This document shows positions 1 through 8,370 of a stretch of DNA of 64,000 bases, in pieces. The notes under the pieces were generated by a model that was not told where the DNA came from, searched no databases, and saw nothing but the letters and a program-made list of their open reading frames with translations. Each line of letters opens with the position of its first letter. The stretch's first letter is position 1. The stretch covers positions 372,001 to 436,000 of the forward strand of contig JAEXOY010000015.1 in NCBI GenBank assembly GCA_023439045.1, read 5' to 3'. A program made the translations under genes and the position numbers. Source of the DNA: Bacillota bacterium. Lineage in GTDB: Bacteria; Bacillota; Clostridia; Acetivibrionales; DSM-1351.

Positions 1-27
1 GTAATAAGGTGAAATATATATATAATA

Positions 28-432
28 CTAGTTGGGCTTAAGCTCCAAAAGCATTTTCCTGTAGTTCAAGGCTTTTCTAATCTTATTTACCAGTATAAGC
101 TTATTTACGTTGTTAAGTGGCTTTTGAATAAAGTCATAAATATCGTATTTAAGTACTTTTTCTATCTCTGTCATTTCTAATCCAGAAGCTACAATTACAG
201 GGATTTCTTTGCTATATGCAGTCTTTGAAAACTGTTCCAAGAAACCGAAACCATCAAGTACGGGCATAACAATATCCAAAATTATTAGGTCTACATTTCG
301 ACTTTCAATCAAGTCCAAGGCTTCTTTGCCATTTAATGCTGAAATAATATTAACCCTTTCTTTGTAAAGATAGTTCCTGAGGATTGCATTATCAAGGACA
401 TTGTCATCAGTGACCAAAATAGTACTAATCAT
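28..432 (-). CDS. Single-domain response regulator receiver protein
   Basis: A 134-residue stand-alone CheY-like receiver domain with no output domain. The acidic pair is D9-D10, the predicted phospho-accepting Asp is D53 in LIILDIVMP, the beta-4 switch residue is S83 and the conserved Lys is K104 in FIQKP. It should take a phosphoryl group from a histidine kinase and act by protein contact. No kinase is encoded next to it in the window, so the partner is unknown. It reads away from the ECF sigma gene across a 249-bp AT-rich spacer. The start is the ATG at 432. Fold confidence is high; biological role is not known. Confidence 0.9.
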   Translation of the reverse strand: MISTILVTDDNVLDNAILRNYLYKERVNIISALNGKEALDLIESRNVDLIILDIVMPVLDGFGFLEQFSKTAYSKEIPVIVASGLEMTEIEKVLKYDIYDFIQKPLNNVNKLILVNKIRKALNYRKMLLELKPN

Positions 433-590
433 AGTAAAATACCAGATCCTTTCGCCATTGAAATATACTAATTATTTTATTCTATTCTATTTTTTTTGAT
501 AAAAACCTTTAAAAAAGTATATAAAAAACTCTAAAATAATATAGAAATTAATGTGTCTTATTTACAAATAAATTTTATGTAGTAAATCTG

Positions 591-599
591 TGGTATAAT
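591..599 (+). promoter_or_regulatory. Candidate extended -10 promoter of the ECF sigma operon
   Basis: TGGTATAAT is a TG-N-TATAAT extended -10 element about 83 bp before the ATG of the ECF sigma gene. No good -35 hexamer lies 16-18 bp upstream, which is typical of extended -10 promoters. No obvious ECF-type autoregulated promoter was seen in the 433-681 spacer. Inferred from sequence only. Confidence 0.4.
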
Positions 600-681
600 T
601 ATATCCATATTTATAGGTTAACTAAAAAAATCTAATGGGTTAAGTTACATAATAAGTGAATACTAAAGGTAGGAAAGTAAA

Positions 682-1296
682 ATGCATTCAACAAATGAGG
701 ATATTTTGCTAAACAAGGCCAGAGATGGTGATGTAGAAGCCTTTGAGCATCTGATGAGTACTCATTACAAAAAAGTTTATAATATTTGCTATAGGATGGT
801 TAATAATCCTGAGGATGCCAGTGAACTAGCGCAGGAGACATTCTTAAAGGTATATAGGCATATTGCTGAATTTAAAGGAAACAGCTCTATCTCTACATGG
901 CTTTACAGGATTGCGTCCAATGTTTGTCTTGATTTCTTGCGCAAAAACAAGAAATATCAGACAGTATCGATGGAGAAAGAGGCTTTTGAAGATTTGCAGA
1001 TAAAGGATATGATATCTTCTGTAGAAGAAGGTCCCGATAAAATTGTAGAATCAAATGCCAAAAAGTCTGCAATAAAAGAGGCATTATCAAAAATGAATGA
1101 ACATAATAGAAATGCAGTTATTCTTAGAGATTTTATGAATCTGAGCTATGAAGAAATGTCAAATACCCTTAACCTTCCGATTGGGACTGTAAAATCGAGA
1201 ATCAGCAGAGCCAGAAATGAGTTAAGAACCTTATTATGCTCAGGTGAGGAACATTTATTCACAGATTACGTCAAAAAAGATAGAAGGGAGGGATAG
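682..1296 (+). CDS. ECF-family RNA polymerase sigma factor (SigW-like)
   Basis: A 204-residue group 4 sigma factor. Region 2 spans about residues 28-90 (YNICYRMVNNPEDASELAQE, then the STWLYRIASN segment that contacts -10 DNA). Region 4 spans about 134-185, with the helix-turn-helix YEEMSNTLNLPIGTVKSRIS that reads the -35. There is no region 1 or 3, as expected for the ECF group. The next gene starts 2 bp after its stop and encodes a membrane zinc anti-sigma factor, so the pair most likely senses an envelope signal. RBS GGTAGGAAAG lies just upstream of the ATG. The target regulon cannot be read from this window. Confidence 0.95.
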   Translation: MHSTNEDILLNKARDGDVEAFEHLMSTHYKKVYNICYRMVNNPEDASELAQETFLKVYRHIAEFKGNSSISTWLYRIASNVCLDFLRKNKKYQTVSMEKEAFEDLQIKDMISSVEEGPDKIVESNAKKSAIKEALSKMNEHNRNAVILRDFMNLSYEEMSNTLNLPIGTVKSRISRARNELRTLLCSGEEHLFTDYVKKDRREG

Positions 1297-1298
1297 CT

Positions 1299-2447
1299 AT
1301 GTTATCATGTAAGGAAATAGATTTCTATGCGTCAATGTATATAGATAATATGTTATCTGATATTGAAGTTAAGCAATTTGAGCAACACCTGTTATCTTGT
1401 GAAAAGTGCAAGTCTAGATACAATGAATTAAAAAATATTGTTGAAACCTGTGACGAAATAGACGAAATTCCGCTGCCGCAGGATTTTGAACAGATGCTTC
1501 ATAATAAGTTGTTAGCTATTCAGCCACAAAAGAAGAACGGGATACTCGCTTTTATGCTACAATATAAAAGAATGCTTGCAACGGTAGGCACTGCTGCCGT
1601 AATTTTGGTAACACTGCTTGCTTACAACTTGATACCACATTATTCTGCTAGTAGAAATGATAGCAGTGCTGCCCAAAACGTTGAAGCTGCTGCTGATAGC
1701 ACAGCCGCTGTAGGCCAGTATTCTGGTAGCGCAATTGAAGACCCAAAGGTGGACTCAAAAGAAACTGGTGAAGCAATAAATGATATAGCTGCTTCGGAAC
1801 CTAGCACTAATGCTATCTCGAGTACGGCTGAGTTAGATGGTATAAAGATAAAGATTAATGCCAAAGAAAATGAAGTAGCTAAAAGCAGTGCAAATACTAA
1901 GAATCCCAAAAACAAAAGTGAGGCTACAGATAGCAAGGCAGAGGAGGAGCCTTTGGGAGCTTTTGGGACCTCCTTACCTACTGATGACCCAATCAATAAC
2001 GCATTTACAATTACGGGATCAGAAGAAATAAAAATACCTTTAATTGAATATAATGTGGCAAGTACAGAAGGGTTCCCTGAAAAAGTCGTTATTGACAATG
2101 CTATAACTCAAATGGGGGGACAGCAACAACTTACTACGGCTTCTATTCAAGTATTAGAGTATAGGCTACCAATAGATGCGTATACTAATGATTTTAAAGA
2201 AAAAATAGAAGCGACTTCAGGAGTTGGAATTACTCTTAATACCACTAATAGCGCAATTGATTTGACGGAGCAATATAAGGATTTGACAGTACAGAAGAGC
2301 GATATAGAGAGCAAAATAACTGCAAAACCAAATGAGACTGAACTTGAGAGCTTAAATATAAAGTTGGAATCAGTTAATGAAAAACTCAGGGAAATTGATG
2401 ATATGAAGCTTAATGTTATTATTAGATTTAGTTTTATTCTAAAATAA
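1299..2447 (+). CDS. Membrane-anchored zinc anti-sigma factor with large extracytoplasmic domain
   Basis: 382 residues. The N-terminus carries a ZAS-type zinc motif (Cys4, then H30-x3-C34-x2-C37) that in this family binds and holds the cognate ECF sigma factor. One transmembrane helix lies at about residues 92-112. The outside part begins with a low-complexity Ala/Ser/Asn/Lys linker (about 115-215). It ends in a domain resembling DUF4349, with a probable coiled coil near 320-370 and a hydrophobic end that could be a second membrane contact. It follows the sigma gene with a 2-bp gap, so the two are co-translated. The C-terminal domain is presumably the sensor; the DUF4349 assignment is from memory of the family pattern. 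Confidence 0.85.
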   Translation: MLSCKEIDFYASMYIDNMLSDIEVKQFEQHLLSCEKCKSRYNELKNIVETCDEIDEIPLPQDFEQMLHNKLLAIQPQKKNGILAFMLQYKRMLATVGTAAVILVTLLAYNLIPHYSASRNDSSAAQNVEAAADSTAAVGQYSGSAIEDPKVDSKETGEAINDIAASEPSTNAISSTAELDGIKIKINAKENEVAKSSANTKNPKNKSEATDSKAEEEPLGAFGTSLPTDDPINNAFTITGSEEIKIPLIEYNVASTEGFPEKVVIDNAITQMGGQQQLTTASIQVLEYRLPIDAYTNDFKEKIEATSGVGITLNTTNSAIDLTEQYKDLTVQKSDIESKITAKPNETELESLNIKLESVNEKLREIDDMKLNVIIRFSFILK

Positions 2448-2479
2448 TATGGCTTTTATAGGCGAAAGGACATAAGATA

Positions 2480-5167
2480 ATGAGCAGTGAAAAGATTTTA
2501 GTTGTTGATGGCAACAGCATATTAAATAGGGCCTTTTATGGATTAAGCAAAACAGCCATGCTTACTACAGCTGATGGTCTATATACAAATGCTGTTTTTG
2601 GCTTTCTAAATATATTACAAAAATTCCTCAATGAAGAGAAGCCCAAATATGTATGTGTTGCCTTTGATCTAAAGGCACCTACCTTTAGGCATATTGAGTA
2701 TGAGCAATATAAGGCTCACAGAAAAGGTATGCCGGACGAGCTCAGAGTACAGGTCCCACTGGTAAAGGAATTATTGGATGCCTTATCAATTGCTAGGGTG
2801 GAGATAGAAGGGTTTGAGGCAGATGACATATTAGGAACAGTGTCGCTAAATGCGCAAAAGCAGGGGATTGAAGCTGTTTTACTAACTGGTGATAGGGATT
2901 CATTGCAACTAGCTTCAGATACTACGAGAATTAAGCTTCCTGTGACAAGGGGTAGCCAAACGGAGACTGAGGAATATGATGTTGCGAGAATATTAGAAAA
3001 ATACGGCGTAAGTCCAAATCAGCTTATTGATGTAAAAGGCTTAATGGGGGATACTTCGGATAATATTCCGGGCGTTCCAGGTATAGGCGAAAAAACTGCG
3101 TTGTCTCTTATACAAAAGTTTGGCAGCATTGAAGCGCTATATGAGAATATTGACCAAGTTGACAAAAAGGGTGTCAGAGAAAAACTTTTGGCAAATAAAG
3201 AATTGGCGCAGACTAGTAAAAGACTAGCAACTATTCATAGGGAAATAGATAATCTCCATAACTTTGATGTTTTTCTTTCAAAAGAGTATGACAAACAGAA
3301 GCTGTATGCATGTTTCAAAAAGCTAGAGTTTAAATCACTCATTGAAAAGTATGGGTTAAGCGATGTTCCAGTAGCACAAACGGCAGAGAGCTTAAAAACC
3401 GAGCATATAAATATAACTGATATTTCGGAGCTTGAATCCTATACCAGCGCCATAAAAGAAAGCTCCAAGATGGCGGTTTATTATAATGTTTGTGCTAATG
3501 GGATTATGGATACATTATCTATTTTTACATGCTCAGATGATTATGCTCCGGCAATTATCAATTTCTCTGATAAGCTTAGTTGGGTGCAAGCGCTTGGTGT
3601 ATTAAGGGAAGTGTTTGAAGATAGCAATATTAAAATATATGGTCATGATGTAAAGAAACTCATTAAATTTTTAAAGATAAATGGAATTAATCCCCAAGGT
3701 ATAGAGTTTGATACCATGATAGGTGGATATTTAATGGACCCTACAAGGAGCACTTATACTTTAGCTCAACTAGCTGAGGAATACGCAAAAATGGAGATAG
3801 TGCCACTTGAACTGCTTTTTGACAAGCATGGCGCAAGGCTCCCGAATGAGCAGCAAAACAGTGCTGACAATATTCTAGCTGCAGGGGTTACTGCCATTTA
3901 CAATCTGGCATTGCGATTAGGCGAGATTATTGATAATAATGGTCAGCACCAGCTTTACTATGACATTGAGCTACCACTTGTTGAAGTGCTGGCAGATATG
4001 GAGCTGCATGGCTTTAGGGTTGATGTTGAAAGCCTGAGAGCTTTTTCAGCGGAGCTAGACAAAATGTTGGTGTTGCTTGAAAATGAAATATATATGCTAT
4101 CCGGCGAGGAATTCAATATTAATTCTCCCAAACAGTTGGGTGTTGTGTTGTTTGAGAAGCTAAACCTGCCTGTAATCAAAAAGACCAAGACCGGTTATTC
4201 AACCGACGCAGAGGTGTTAGAGCAGCTTTCATATAAACATGAAGTAGTGGAAAGAATTCTAGAATACAGGCAACTGACAAAGCTTAAATCCACTTATGCT
4301 GAAGGACTATTAAATGTAATAAACCCTGAGACGCACAAAATTCATTCAAGCTTTAATCAGACAGTTACTGCTACGGGAAGAATAAGCAGCACAGAGCCAA
4401 ACCTCCAGAACATTCCTATTAAGCTGGAGTTGGGTCGAAAGATCAGAAAGGTATTTATTCCAACCAACGATGAATATCTTTTACTTGACGCAGACTATTC
4501 ACAAATTGAGCTAAGGGTGTTGGCACATATTACTTCTGACCCAAATATGATAGCAGCCTTTGTAAACAATGAGGATATTCATACAACTACAGCCTCCAAG
4601 GTATTTGGATTAAAGCCTGAAGAGGTGACCCCTCTCATGAGATCACGAGCTAAAGCCGTTAATTTTGGTATAGTTTATGGAATTAGTGATTTCAGTTTAT
4701 CCAAGGATATTGGTGTAACAAAAAAGGAAGCAAAAAAATATATTGACGATTATTTGGAAAAGTATAGAAATGTTAGAGAGTACATGCATGATATTGTTAG
4801 GGATGGTAAGGAAAACGGTTTTGTTACTACCCTATTTAATCGTAGAAGATACTTGCCCGAGTTGAAATCCAGCAACTTCAATGTAAGGTCCTTCGGTGAG
4901 AGAGTGGCAATGAATACCCCTATTCAGGGCAGTGCAGCCGACATTATAAAGATTTCTATGGTAAAGGTTTATACTGAACTCAAGAAGCGCAATTTAAAGT
5001 CTAGATTAATTCTTCAGGTTCATGATGAATTGATCATTGAAACGCATAGGGATGAGCAGCAGGAGGTTTCAGCGCTACTAAAGGATTGTATGGAAAATGC
5101 TGTATCGTTGAAGGTGCCTTTATTAGTTGAAGTGAAGAGCGGAGAAACCTGGTATGAAACAAAATAA
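2480..5167 (+). CDS. polA: DNA polymerase I
   Basis: 895 residues, normal family length. The N-terminal 5'-3' exonuclease/flap endonuclease domain (about 1-290) has LLTGDRDSLQLAS and the helix-hairpin-helix GLMGDTSDNIPGVPGIGEKT. The middle 3'-5' exonuclease domain (about 305-490) lacks the DxE catalytic motif: the equivalent strand reads MAVYYNV. It is probably inactive, as in Bacillus and Taq enzymes. The polymerase domain has motif A (DADYSQIELRVLAHI), motif B (RSRAKAVNFGIVYG) and motif C (LQVHDELIIE). It fills gaps and removes RNA primers. Its last 14 bases overlap coaE, so the two are translationally coupled. Confidence 0.98.
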   Translation: MSSEKILVVDGNSILNRAFYGLSKTAMLTTADGLYTNAVFGFLNILQKFLNEEKPKYVCVAFDLKAPTFRHIEYEQYKAHRKGMPDELRVQVPLVKELLDALSIARVEIEGFEADDILGTVSLNAQKQGIEAVLLTGDRDSLQLASDTTRIKLPVTRGSQTETEEYDVARILEKYGVSPNQLIDVKGLMGDTSDNIPGVPGIGEKTALSLIQKFGSIEALYENIDQVDKKGVREKLLANKELAQTSKRLATIHREIDNLHNFDVFLSKEYDKQKLYACFKKLEFKSLIEKYGLSDVPVAQTAESLKTEHINITDISELESYTSAIKESSKMAVYYNVCANGIMDTLSIFTCSDDYAPAIINFSDKLSWVQALGVLREVFEDSNIKIYGHDVKKLIKFLKINGINPQGIEFDTMIGGYLMDPTRSTYTLAQLAEEYAKMEIVPLELLFDKHGARLPNEQQNSADNILAAGVTAIYNLALRLGEIIDNNGQHQLYYDIELPLVEVLADMELHGFRVDVESLRAFSAELDKMLVLLENEIYMLSGEEFNINSPKQLGVVLFEKLNLPVIKKTKTGYSTDAEVLEQLSYKHEVVERILEYRQLTKLKSTYAEGLLNVINPETHKIHSSFNQTVTATGRISSTEPNLQNIPIKLELGRKIRKVFIPTNDEYLLLDADYSQIELRVLAHITSDPNMIAAFVNNEDIHTTTASKVFGLKPEEVTPLMRSRAKAVNFGIVYGISDFSLSKDIGVTKKEAKKYIDDYLEKYRNVREYMHDIVRDGKENGFVTTLFNRRRYLPELKSSNFNVRSFGERVAMNTPIQGSAADIIKISMVKVYTELKKRNLKSRLILQVHDELIIETHRDEQQEVSALLKDCMENAVSLKVPLLVEVKSGETWYETK

Positions 5168-5765
5168 TAAGGCTTTAGTAATTGGTGTTACAGGTGGTAT
5201 CGGGAGTGGGAAAAGTACTGTAAGCAGCTTTTTAGAGGAGCTAGGGGCGCCGGTAATTGATGCGGATGATATTAGCAGAAACCTTCTTAAACCCGGTGAG
5301 AAAGCTTTAACTGAGGTAGTAGCTGCTTTTGGAAGTGAGCTTATTCAAGGCAATGGTCAATTGAATAGAAAAGCCTTAGGTGAAATAGTCTTCTCTGATA
5401 GCAACAAGCTTGAGCTATTAAATGCTATAGTGCATAAATATGTTGCTGAGGAGATAGACAATAGAATCAAATGCTATAAAGCCCAAGGTTTTTTGAGGAT
5501 AATAGTGGACGCTCCCCTTCCAATAGAGCATGGTTTTTTAGATTTATGTGATATTGTATGGACAGTGCATGCAGATATGGAAATCAGAATTAAGAGAATT
5601 ATGAAAAGAAACGGAATGACCAGGGAAGAGGCGTTTGCAAGGATAAATTCTCAGATAAGTGAAAGACAATATCTTGAAATAGCTACTACAGTAATTTATA
5701 ATAATGAAACGGTAGAACGTTTGAAGCGTGAGGTTGAGCTTCAGTTTAATAAATTAATAGGATGA
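5154..5765 (+). CDS. coaE: Dephospho-CoA kinase
   Basis: 203 residues. The P-loop GVTGGIGSGKS is at about residues 11-21, followed by LGAPVIDADDISRNLL, the substrate-binding Asp segment of the family, and a lid region (IMKRNGMTREEAFARINSQ). It phosphorylates the 3' hydroxyl of dephospho-CoA, the last step of coenzyme A synthesis. It starts inside the polA reading frame and is followed 15 bp later by a lytic transglycosylase. The polA-coaE order is common in Firmicutes. Nothing odd in length or motifs. Confidence 0.97.
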   Translation: MKQNNKALVIGVTGGIGSGKSTVSSFLEELGAPVIDADDISRNLLKPGEKALTEVVAAFGSELIQGNGQLNRKALGEIVFSDSNKLELLNAIVHKYVAEEIDNRIKCYKAQGFLRIIVDAPLPIEHGFLDLCDIVWTVHADMEIRIKRIMKRNGMTREEAFARINSQISERQYLEIATTVIYNNETVERLKREVELQFNKLIG

Positions 5766-5780
5766 TTTATAATCATATAG

Positions 5781-6347
5781 GTGTTTCTTTTGAAAAAGAT
5801 TTTAAAATTTTTAGTTGTTTTGATAATTTTGGTGGGGGTTGGTATTGTAGGTCTTAAATATGGTATTAAGGTATTATTTCCTACGCAATACAGTGAATAT
5901 GTAGAAAAGTATTCTACTCAGTACAATTTGGATAAATACCTTGTTTATTCCATTATCAAGGCTGAAAGCGGATTTGATAGTCAGGCTATTTCCCCTAGAG
6001 AAGCAAAGGGCCTTATGCAGGTTATGGACAGCACAGGAGAATGGGTTGCAGGTAAGATTAATCTCAAGGACTTTAAGCCCGAAATGTTACTACAAGCCGA
6101 AACGAATATAAGTATAGGCACTTGGTATATCTCATATTTACTAGATAAGTATGATAATAATGTAGATTTGGCCGTTGCTGCGTACAATGCAGGAAGCGGA
6201 AATGTTTCAAAGTGGCTGAGTGACCCCGATAAAAGCAGTAATGGTAAAAGTCTTGATACCATTCCTTTCCCTGAGACGGATAACTATGTTTCTAAAGTAA
6301 AAAAGTTCTATAAAATATATAAAATGCTTTACGAAAGTAAAAAATAG
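5781..6347 (+). CDS. Membrane-anchored soluble-type lytic transglycosylase (SLT domain)
   Basis: 188 residues: an N-terminal hydrophobic helix (about 5-27) that anchors it or acts as a signal, then one compact SLT domain. Catalytic Glu lies in IIKAESGFDSQAISPREAKG, followed by GLMQVM and the AYNAGSGNVSKWL motif. It should cleave the MurNAc-GlcNAc bond of peptidoglycan outside the membrane, forming anhydro-MurNAc. The start used is GTG 5781; a TTG nine bases downstream is also possible. It is third in the polA-coaE set, an arrangement seen in related clostridia (from memory). Confidence 0.92.
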   Translation: MFLLKKILKFLVVLIILVGVGIVGLKYGIKVLFPTQYSEYVEKYSTQYNLDKYLVYSIIKAESGFDSQAISPREAKGLMQVMDSTGEWVAGKINLKDFKPEMLLQAETNISIGTWYISYLLDKYDNNVDLAVAAYNAGSGNVSKWLSDPDKSSNGKSLDTIPFPETDNYVSKVKKFYKIYKMLYESKK

Positions 6348-6481
6348 TGATATTTTATTTAATAGAAAATTAAATAAAGTGTATGAGTTTTAATTGTAGA
6401 CGGCAATTAAGTATTTGATGACAGCTGAGTATTTATGGTGATAAAACTATACACTAACGCTATATATTAGGGGGAAATGCT

Positions 6482-6817
6482 ATGAATTGTTTATTTGAAA
6501 GAGATCTACTATATCCTACTAGCAATATATTTGAACCCGGTATTATTCATTTAAAAGTTCTAAACCCCACTAGCTCCAATATGCCTTTGGTCATAGAATC
6601 AAAGTCTAATCATAGTGTGGTTCAATATTTAAAAGATGTCATTGATGTTATGCAAAAAGACGTATTTGACAGAATCAACATCAAGATTGAGAAAAATACT
6701 TCGTTATATATTTTATTATGTGAGACAGAAAGTAATAAGTATGATGGAGCCAAATATTTAAAAGTAATATTTAATGCTGATAAGTACGGCTTTAGTCCCG
6801 TTAATGAAATAGTTTAA
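6482..6817 (+). CDS. Hypothetical protein, 111 residues
   Basis: I do not recognise a family. The protein is small and slightly acidic, has no signal peptide or membrane helix, and looks like a single alpha/beta domain (VVQYLKDVIDVMQKDVFD helix, then strands KIEKNTSLYILLCET and KYLKVIFNA). A strong RBS, AGGGGGAAATGCT, precedes ATG 6482 and a strong terminator follows at 6893-6923, which supports a real monocistronic gene. The last codons and the stop lie inside a 32-bp segment that recurs 64 bp downstream (see findings). Confidence 0.6.
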   Translation: MNCLFERDLLYPTSNIFEPGIIHLKVLNPTSSNMPLVIESKSNHSVVQYLKDVIDVMQKDVFDRINIKIEKNTSLYILLCETESNKYDGAKYLKVIFNADKYGFSPVNEIV

Positions 6818-6823
6818 AATGCC

Positions 6824-6848
6824 TTGTATGGTGAAGTGCTCCATACAA
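6824..6848 (+). other. Hairpin after the 111-residue gene
   Basis: TTGTATGG, a 9-base loop, CCATACAA: an 8-bp perfect stem beginning 7 bp after the stop codon. There is no T-run after it, so it is more likely an mRNA 3'-end structure than a terminator. A true terminator follows at 6893. Confidence 0.4.
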
Positions 6849-6892
6849 CAGCATATATTAATGGTTAATGAAATAGTTAATAATGCTTTGTA

Positions 6893-6923
6893 GGGATGTG
6901 GCAATAATACCACATCCCTTTTT
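6893..6923 (+). terminator. Rho-independent terminator
   Basis: GGGATGTGG, an 8-base loop, CCACATCCC, followed by six T. The 9-bp perfect stem with a T-run on the plus strand ends the transcript of the 111-residue gene. It is not usable in the other direction because no T-run follows the hairpin on the minus strand. Confidence 0.9.
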
Positions 6924-6993
6924 TACTCTTATTTCTTTCTTCCTACAGTCAATAAACTCTTCAATATCATTGATAAGGTGTAAATATTAAATC

Positions 6994-8007
6994 TTATATC
7001 TGTCTTCCAACAGCTTCTGCTATTAGTGACAGTTCCTTCATGAGACTATCAAACTTTTCAGGTCTAAGTGATTGCGGACCATCACATAGAGCACATGGAG
7101 GATTGGGGTGAACCTCTATGATTAATCCATCAGCGCCAGTTGCGATTGCACCTTTGGCCAGTGCAGGTACGTATTTGAAGTTCCCGGTGGCATGGCTTGG
7201 ATCAACTACTATTGGAAGGTGAGATACCTCTTTGATTACAGGAATTGCACTCAAGTCAAGGGTATTTCTTGTCATTGTTTCAAAGGTTCTGACACCTCTT
7301 TCACACAGGATAACATTGTTGTTGCCCTCAGCAATTATATATTCTGCTGCCATCAACCATTCTTCGATAGTTGCAGAAAGTCCTCTCTTTAACAATACTG
7401 GCTTTCCTGACATTCCTACTTCACTGAGTAAACGGAAGTTTTGCATATTTCTTGCTCCGATTTGGAATATATCTGTATACTTGTCTATAAGCTCTACATC
7501 TCTGGTATCAACCACTTCAGTAACTAGCTTTAGTCCAGTCGCTTCTCTGCCTGCCACCATGATTTTTAAGCCATCCTCTTCGAGGCCTTGGAATGCATAC
7601 GGAGAGCTACGAGGCTTAAATGCTCCGCCTCTCAATATTTTTGCTCCGCTGTTCTTGACACTCATAGCAGTGGCAACAAAGTCCTTTTCATTCTCTATTG
7701 CACATGGGCCTGCCATAACAACAAGCTCGCTACCACCTATTTTTACACCATCAATATCAATAATTGTAGGGGCGTGCTTTAACTCACGACTCGCAAGCTT
7801 ATAAGGCTTCATAATGGGAACTAGAGTTTCAACCCCCTCCATTTGAGAAATGAGATTGATGTTTAGTTGCCTTTTGTCGCCAATGGCTCCGATAACTGTT
7901 TTTATCTCACCAATTATCGGGTGAGTCTTAAACCCTAGGTCAATAAGCCTGTTTTCAACATTCTGTATTTGTGCCGGGGTTGCTGTTTGCTTCATTACGA
8001 TTATCAT
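6994..8007 (-). CDS. aroF: 3-deoxy-7-phosphoheptulonate (DAHP) synthase
   Basis: 337 residues, the type I-beta form found in Thermotoga and many Firmicutes: an N-terminal ferredoxin-like regulatory domain (about 1-70), then the KDO8P/DAHP synthase barrel. Visible motifs are MAGPCAIENE, GGAFKPRSSPYAFQGL, QIGARNMQNF, KRGLSATIEEW and VVDPSHATGN. It condenses phosphoenolpyruvate and erythrose 4-phosphate, the first step of the shikimate pathway. It is preceded by a T-box leader with its own promoter, so supply of a charged aromatic tRNA controls it. It is monocistronic in this window. Confidence 0.97.
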   Translation of the reverse strand: MIIVMKQTATPAQIQNVENRLIDLGFKTHPIIGEIKTVIGAIGDKRQLNINLISQMEGVETLVPIMKPYKLASRELKHAPTIIDIDGVKIGGSELVVMAGPCAIENEKDFVATAMSVKNSGAKILRGGAFKPRSSPYAFQGLEEDGLKIMVAGREATGLKLVTEVVDTRDVELIDKYTDIFQIGARNMQNFRLLSEVGMSGKPVLLKRGLSATIEEWLMAAEYIIAEGNNNVILCERGVRTFETMTRNTLDLSAIPVIKEVSHLPIVVDPSHATGNFKYVPALAKGAIATGADGLIIEVHPNPPCALCDGPQSLRPEKFDSLMKELSLIAEAVGRQI

Positions 8008-8050
8008 GGAAAATACCTCCTTAAGAATAATTTTATGCTTTATAAAAAAT

Positions 8051-8335
8051 AAAAATCCTCGTTCCTAGTAAAACTAGGGACGAGGATATATGTTCCACGC
8101 GGTACCACCCAAATTGGTAAAAACCCACCTTAATCATGTACAGGATAAAATCCGATACACTGCTTCTATAACGGGAAGACCCGGTGTGACCTACAACATA
8201 AAAGCTTCAGTCATCTGCTCATAGGAGAACTTCAAATATACTGTCCTGCAACGCTTTCACCGTTTCATTGCTCGCTGTGTAGACCCATATAAACTACTTT
8301 TCCCAATCATCACATTTGATAATTTATTATATTAT
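8051..8335 (-). promoter_or_regulatory. T-box leader (tRNA-sensing) of aroF
   Basis: Read on the minus strand, the T-box core GGGTGGTACCGCG is present, preceded by the matching antiterminator strand AAGGTGGG. Downstream is a competing terminator: stem CCTCGTCCCTAGT / ACTAGGAACGAGG at 8057-8085 with one mismatch, then a T-run. Stem I has AGTA on the 5' side, the conserved apical GGTGAAAGC, and GAA on the 3' side. A lower stem GGGAA/TTCTC brackets the specifier loop. The base triplet after GAAG is TTC (8229-8227), which would mean tRNA-Phe. GTT one base earlier is the alternative reading. Presence of the T-box is near certain; the specifier identity is an inference. Confidence 0.95.
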
Positions 8336-8340
8336 TTAGA

Positions 8341-8369
8341 ATATTAACATGCTACAAAAAATAAATCAA
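8341..8369 (-). promoter_or_regulatory. Sigma-A-type promoter for the T-box/aroF transcript
   Basis: On the minus strand TTGATT (8369-8364), a 17-bp spacer and TAATAT (8346-8341). Transcription would start near 8335, just before the T-box stem I. It sits immediately after the gatD stop codon, so aroF is transcribed separately from murT-gatD. Confidence 0.65.
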
Positions 8370-8370
8370 G

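Noticed and set aside
6380..6415. Possible sigma-F/G promoter before the 111-residue gene (GTATG ... GGCAATTAA)
   Set aside because: One fixed base of the -10 is wrong and the spacer is 16 rather than 14 bp as found ahead of sigG.
7232..7804. 190-residue plus-strand frame inside aroF
   Set aside because: It lies antisense to a highly conserved DAHP synthase, has no RBS and its protein has no recognisable fold.
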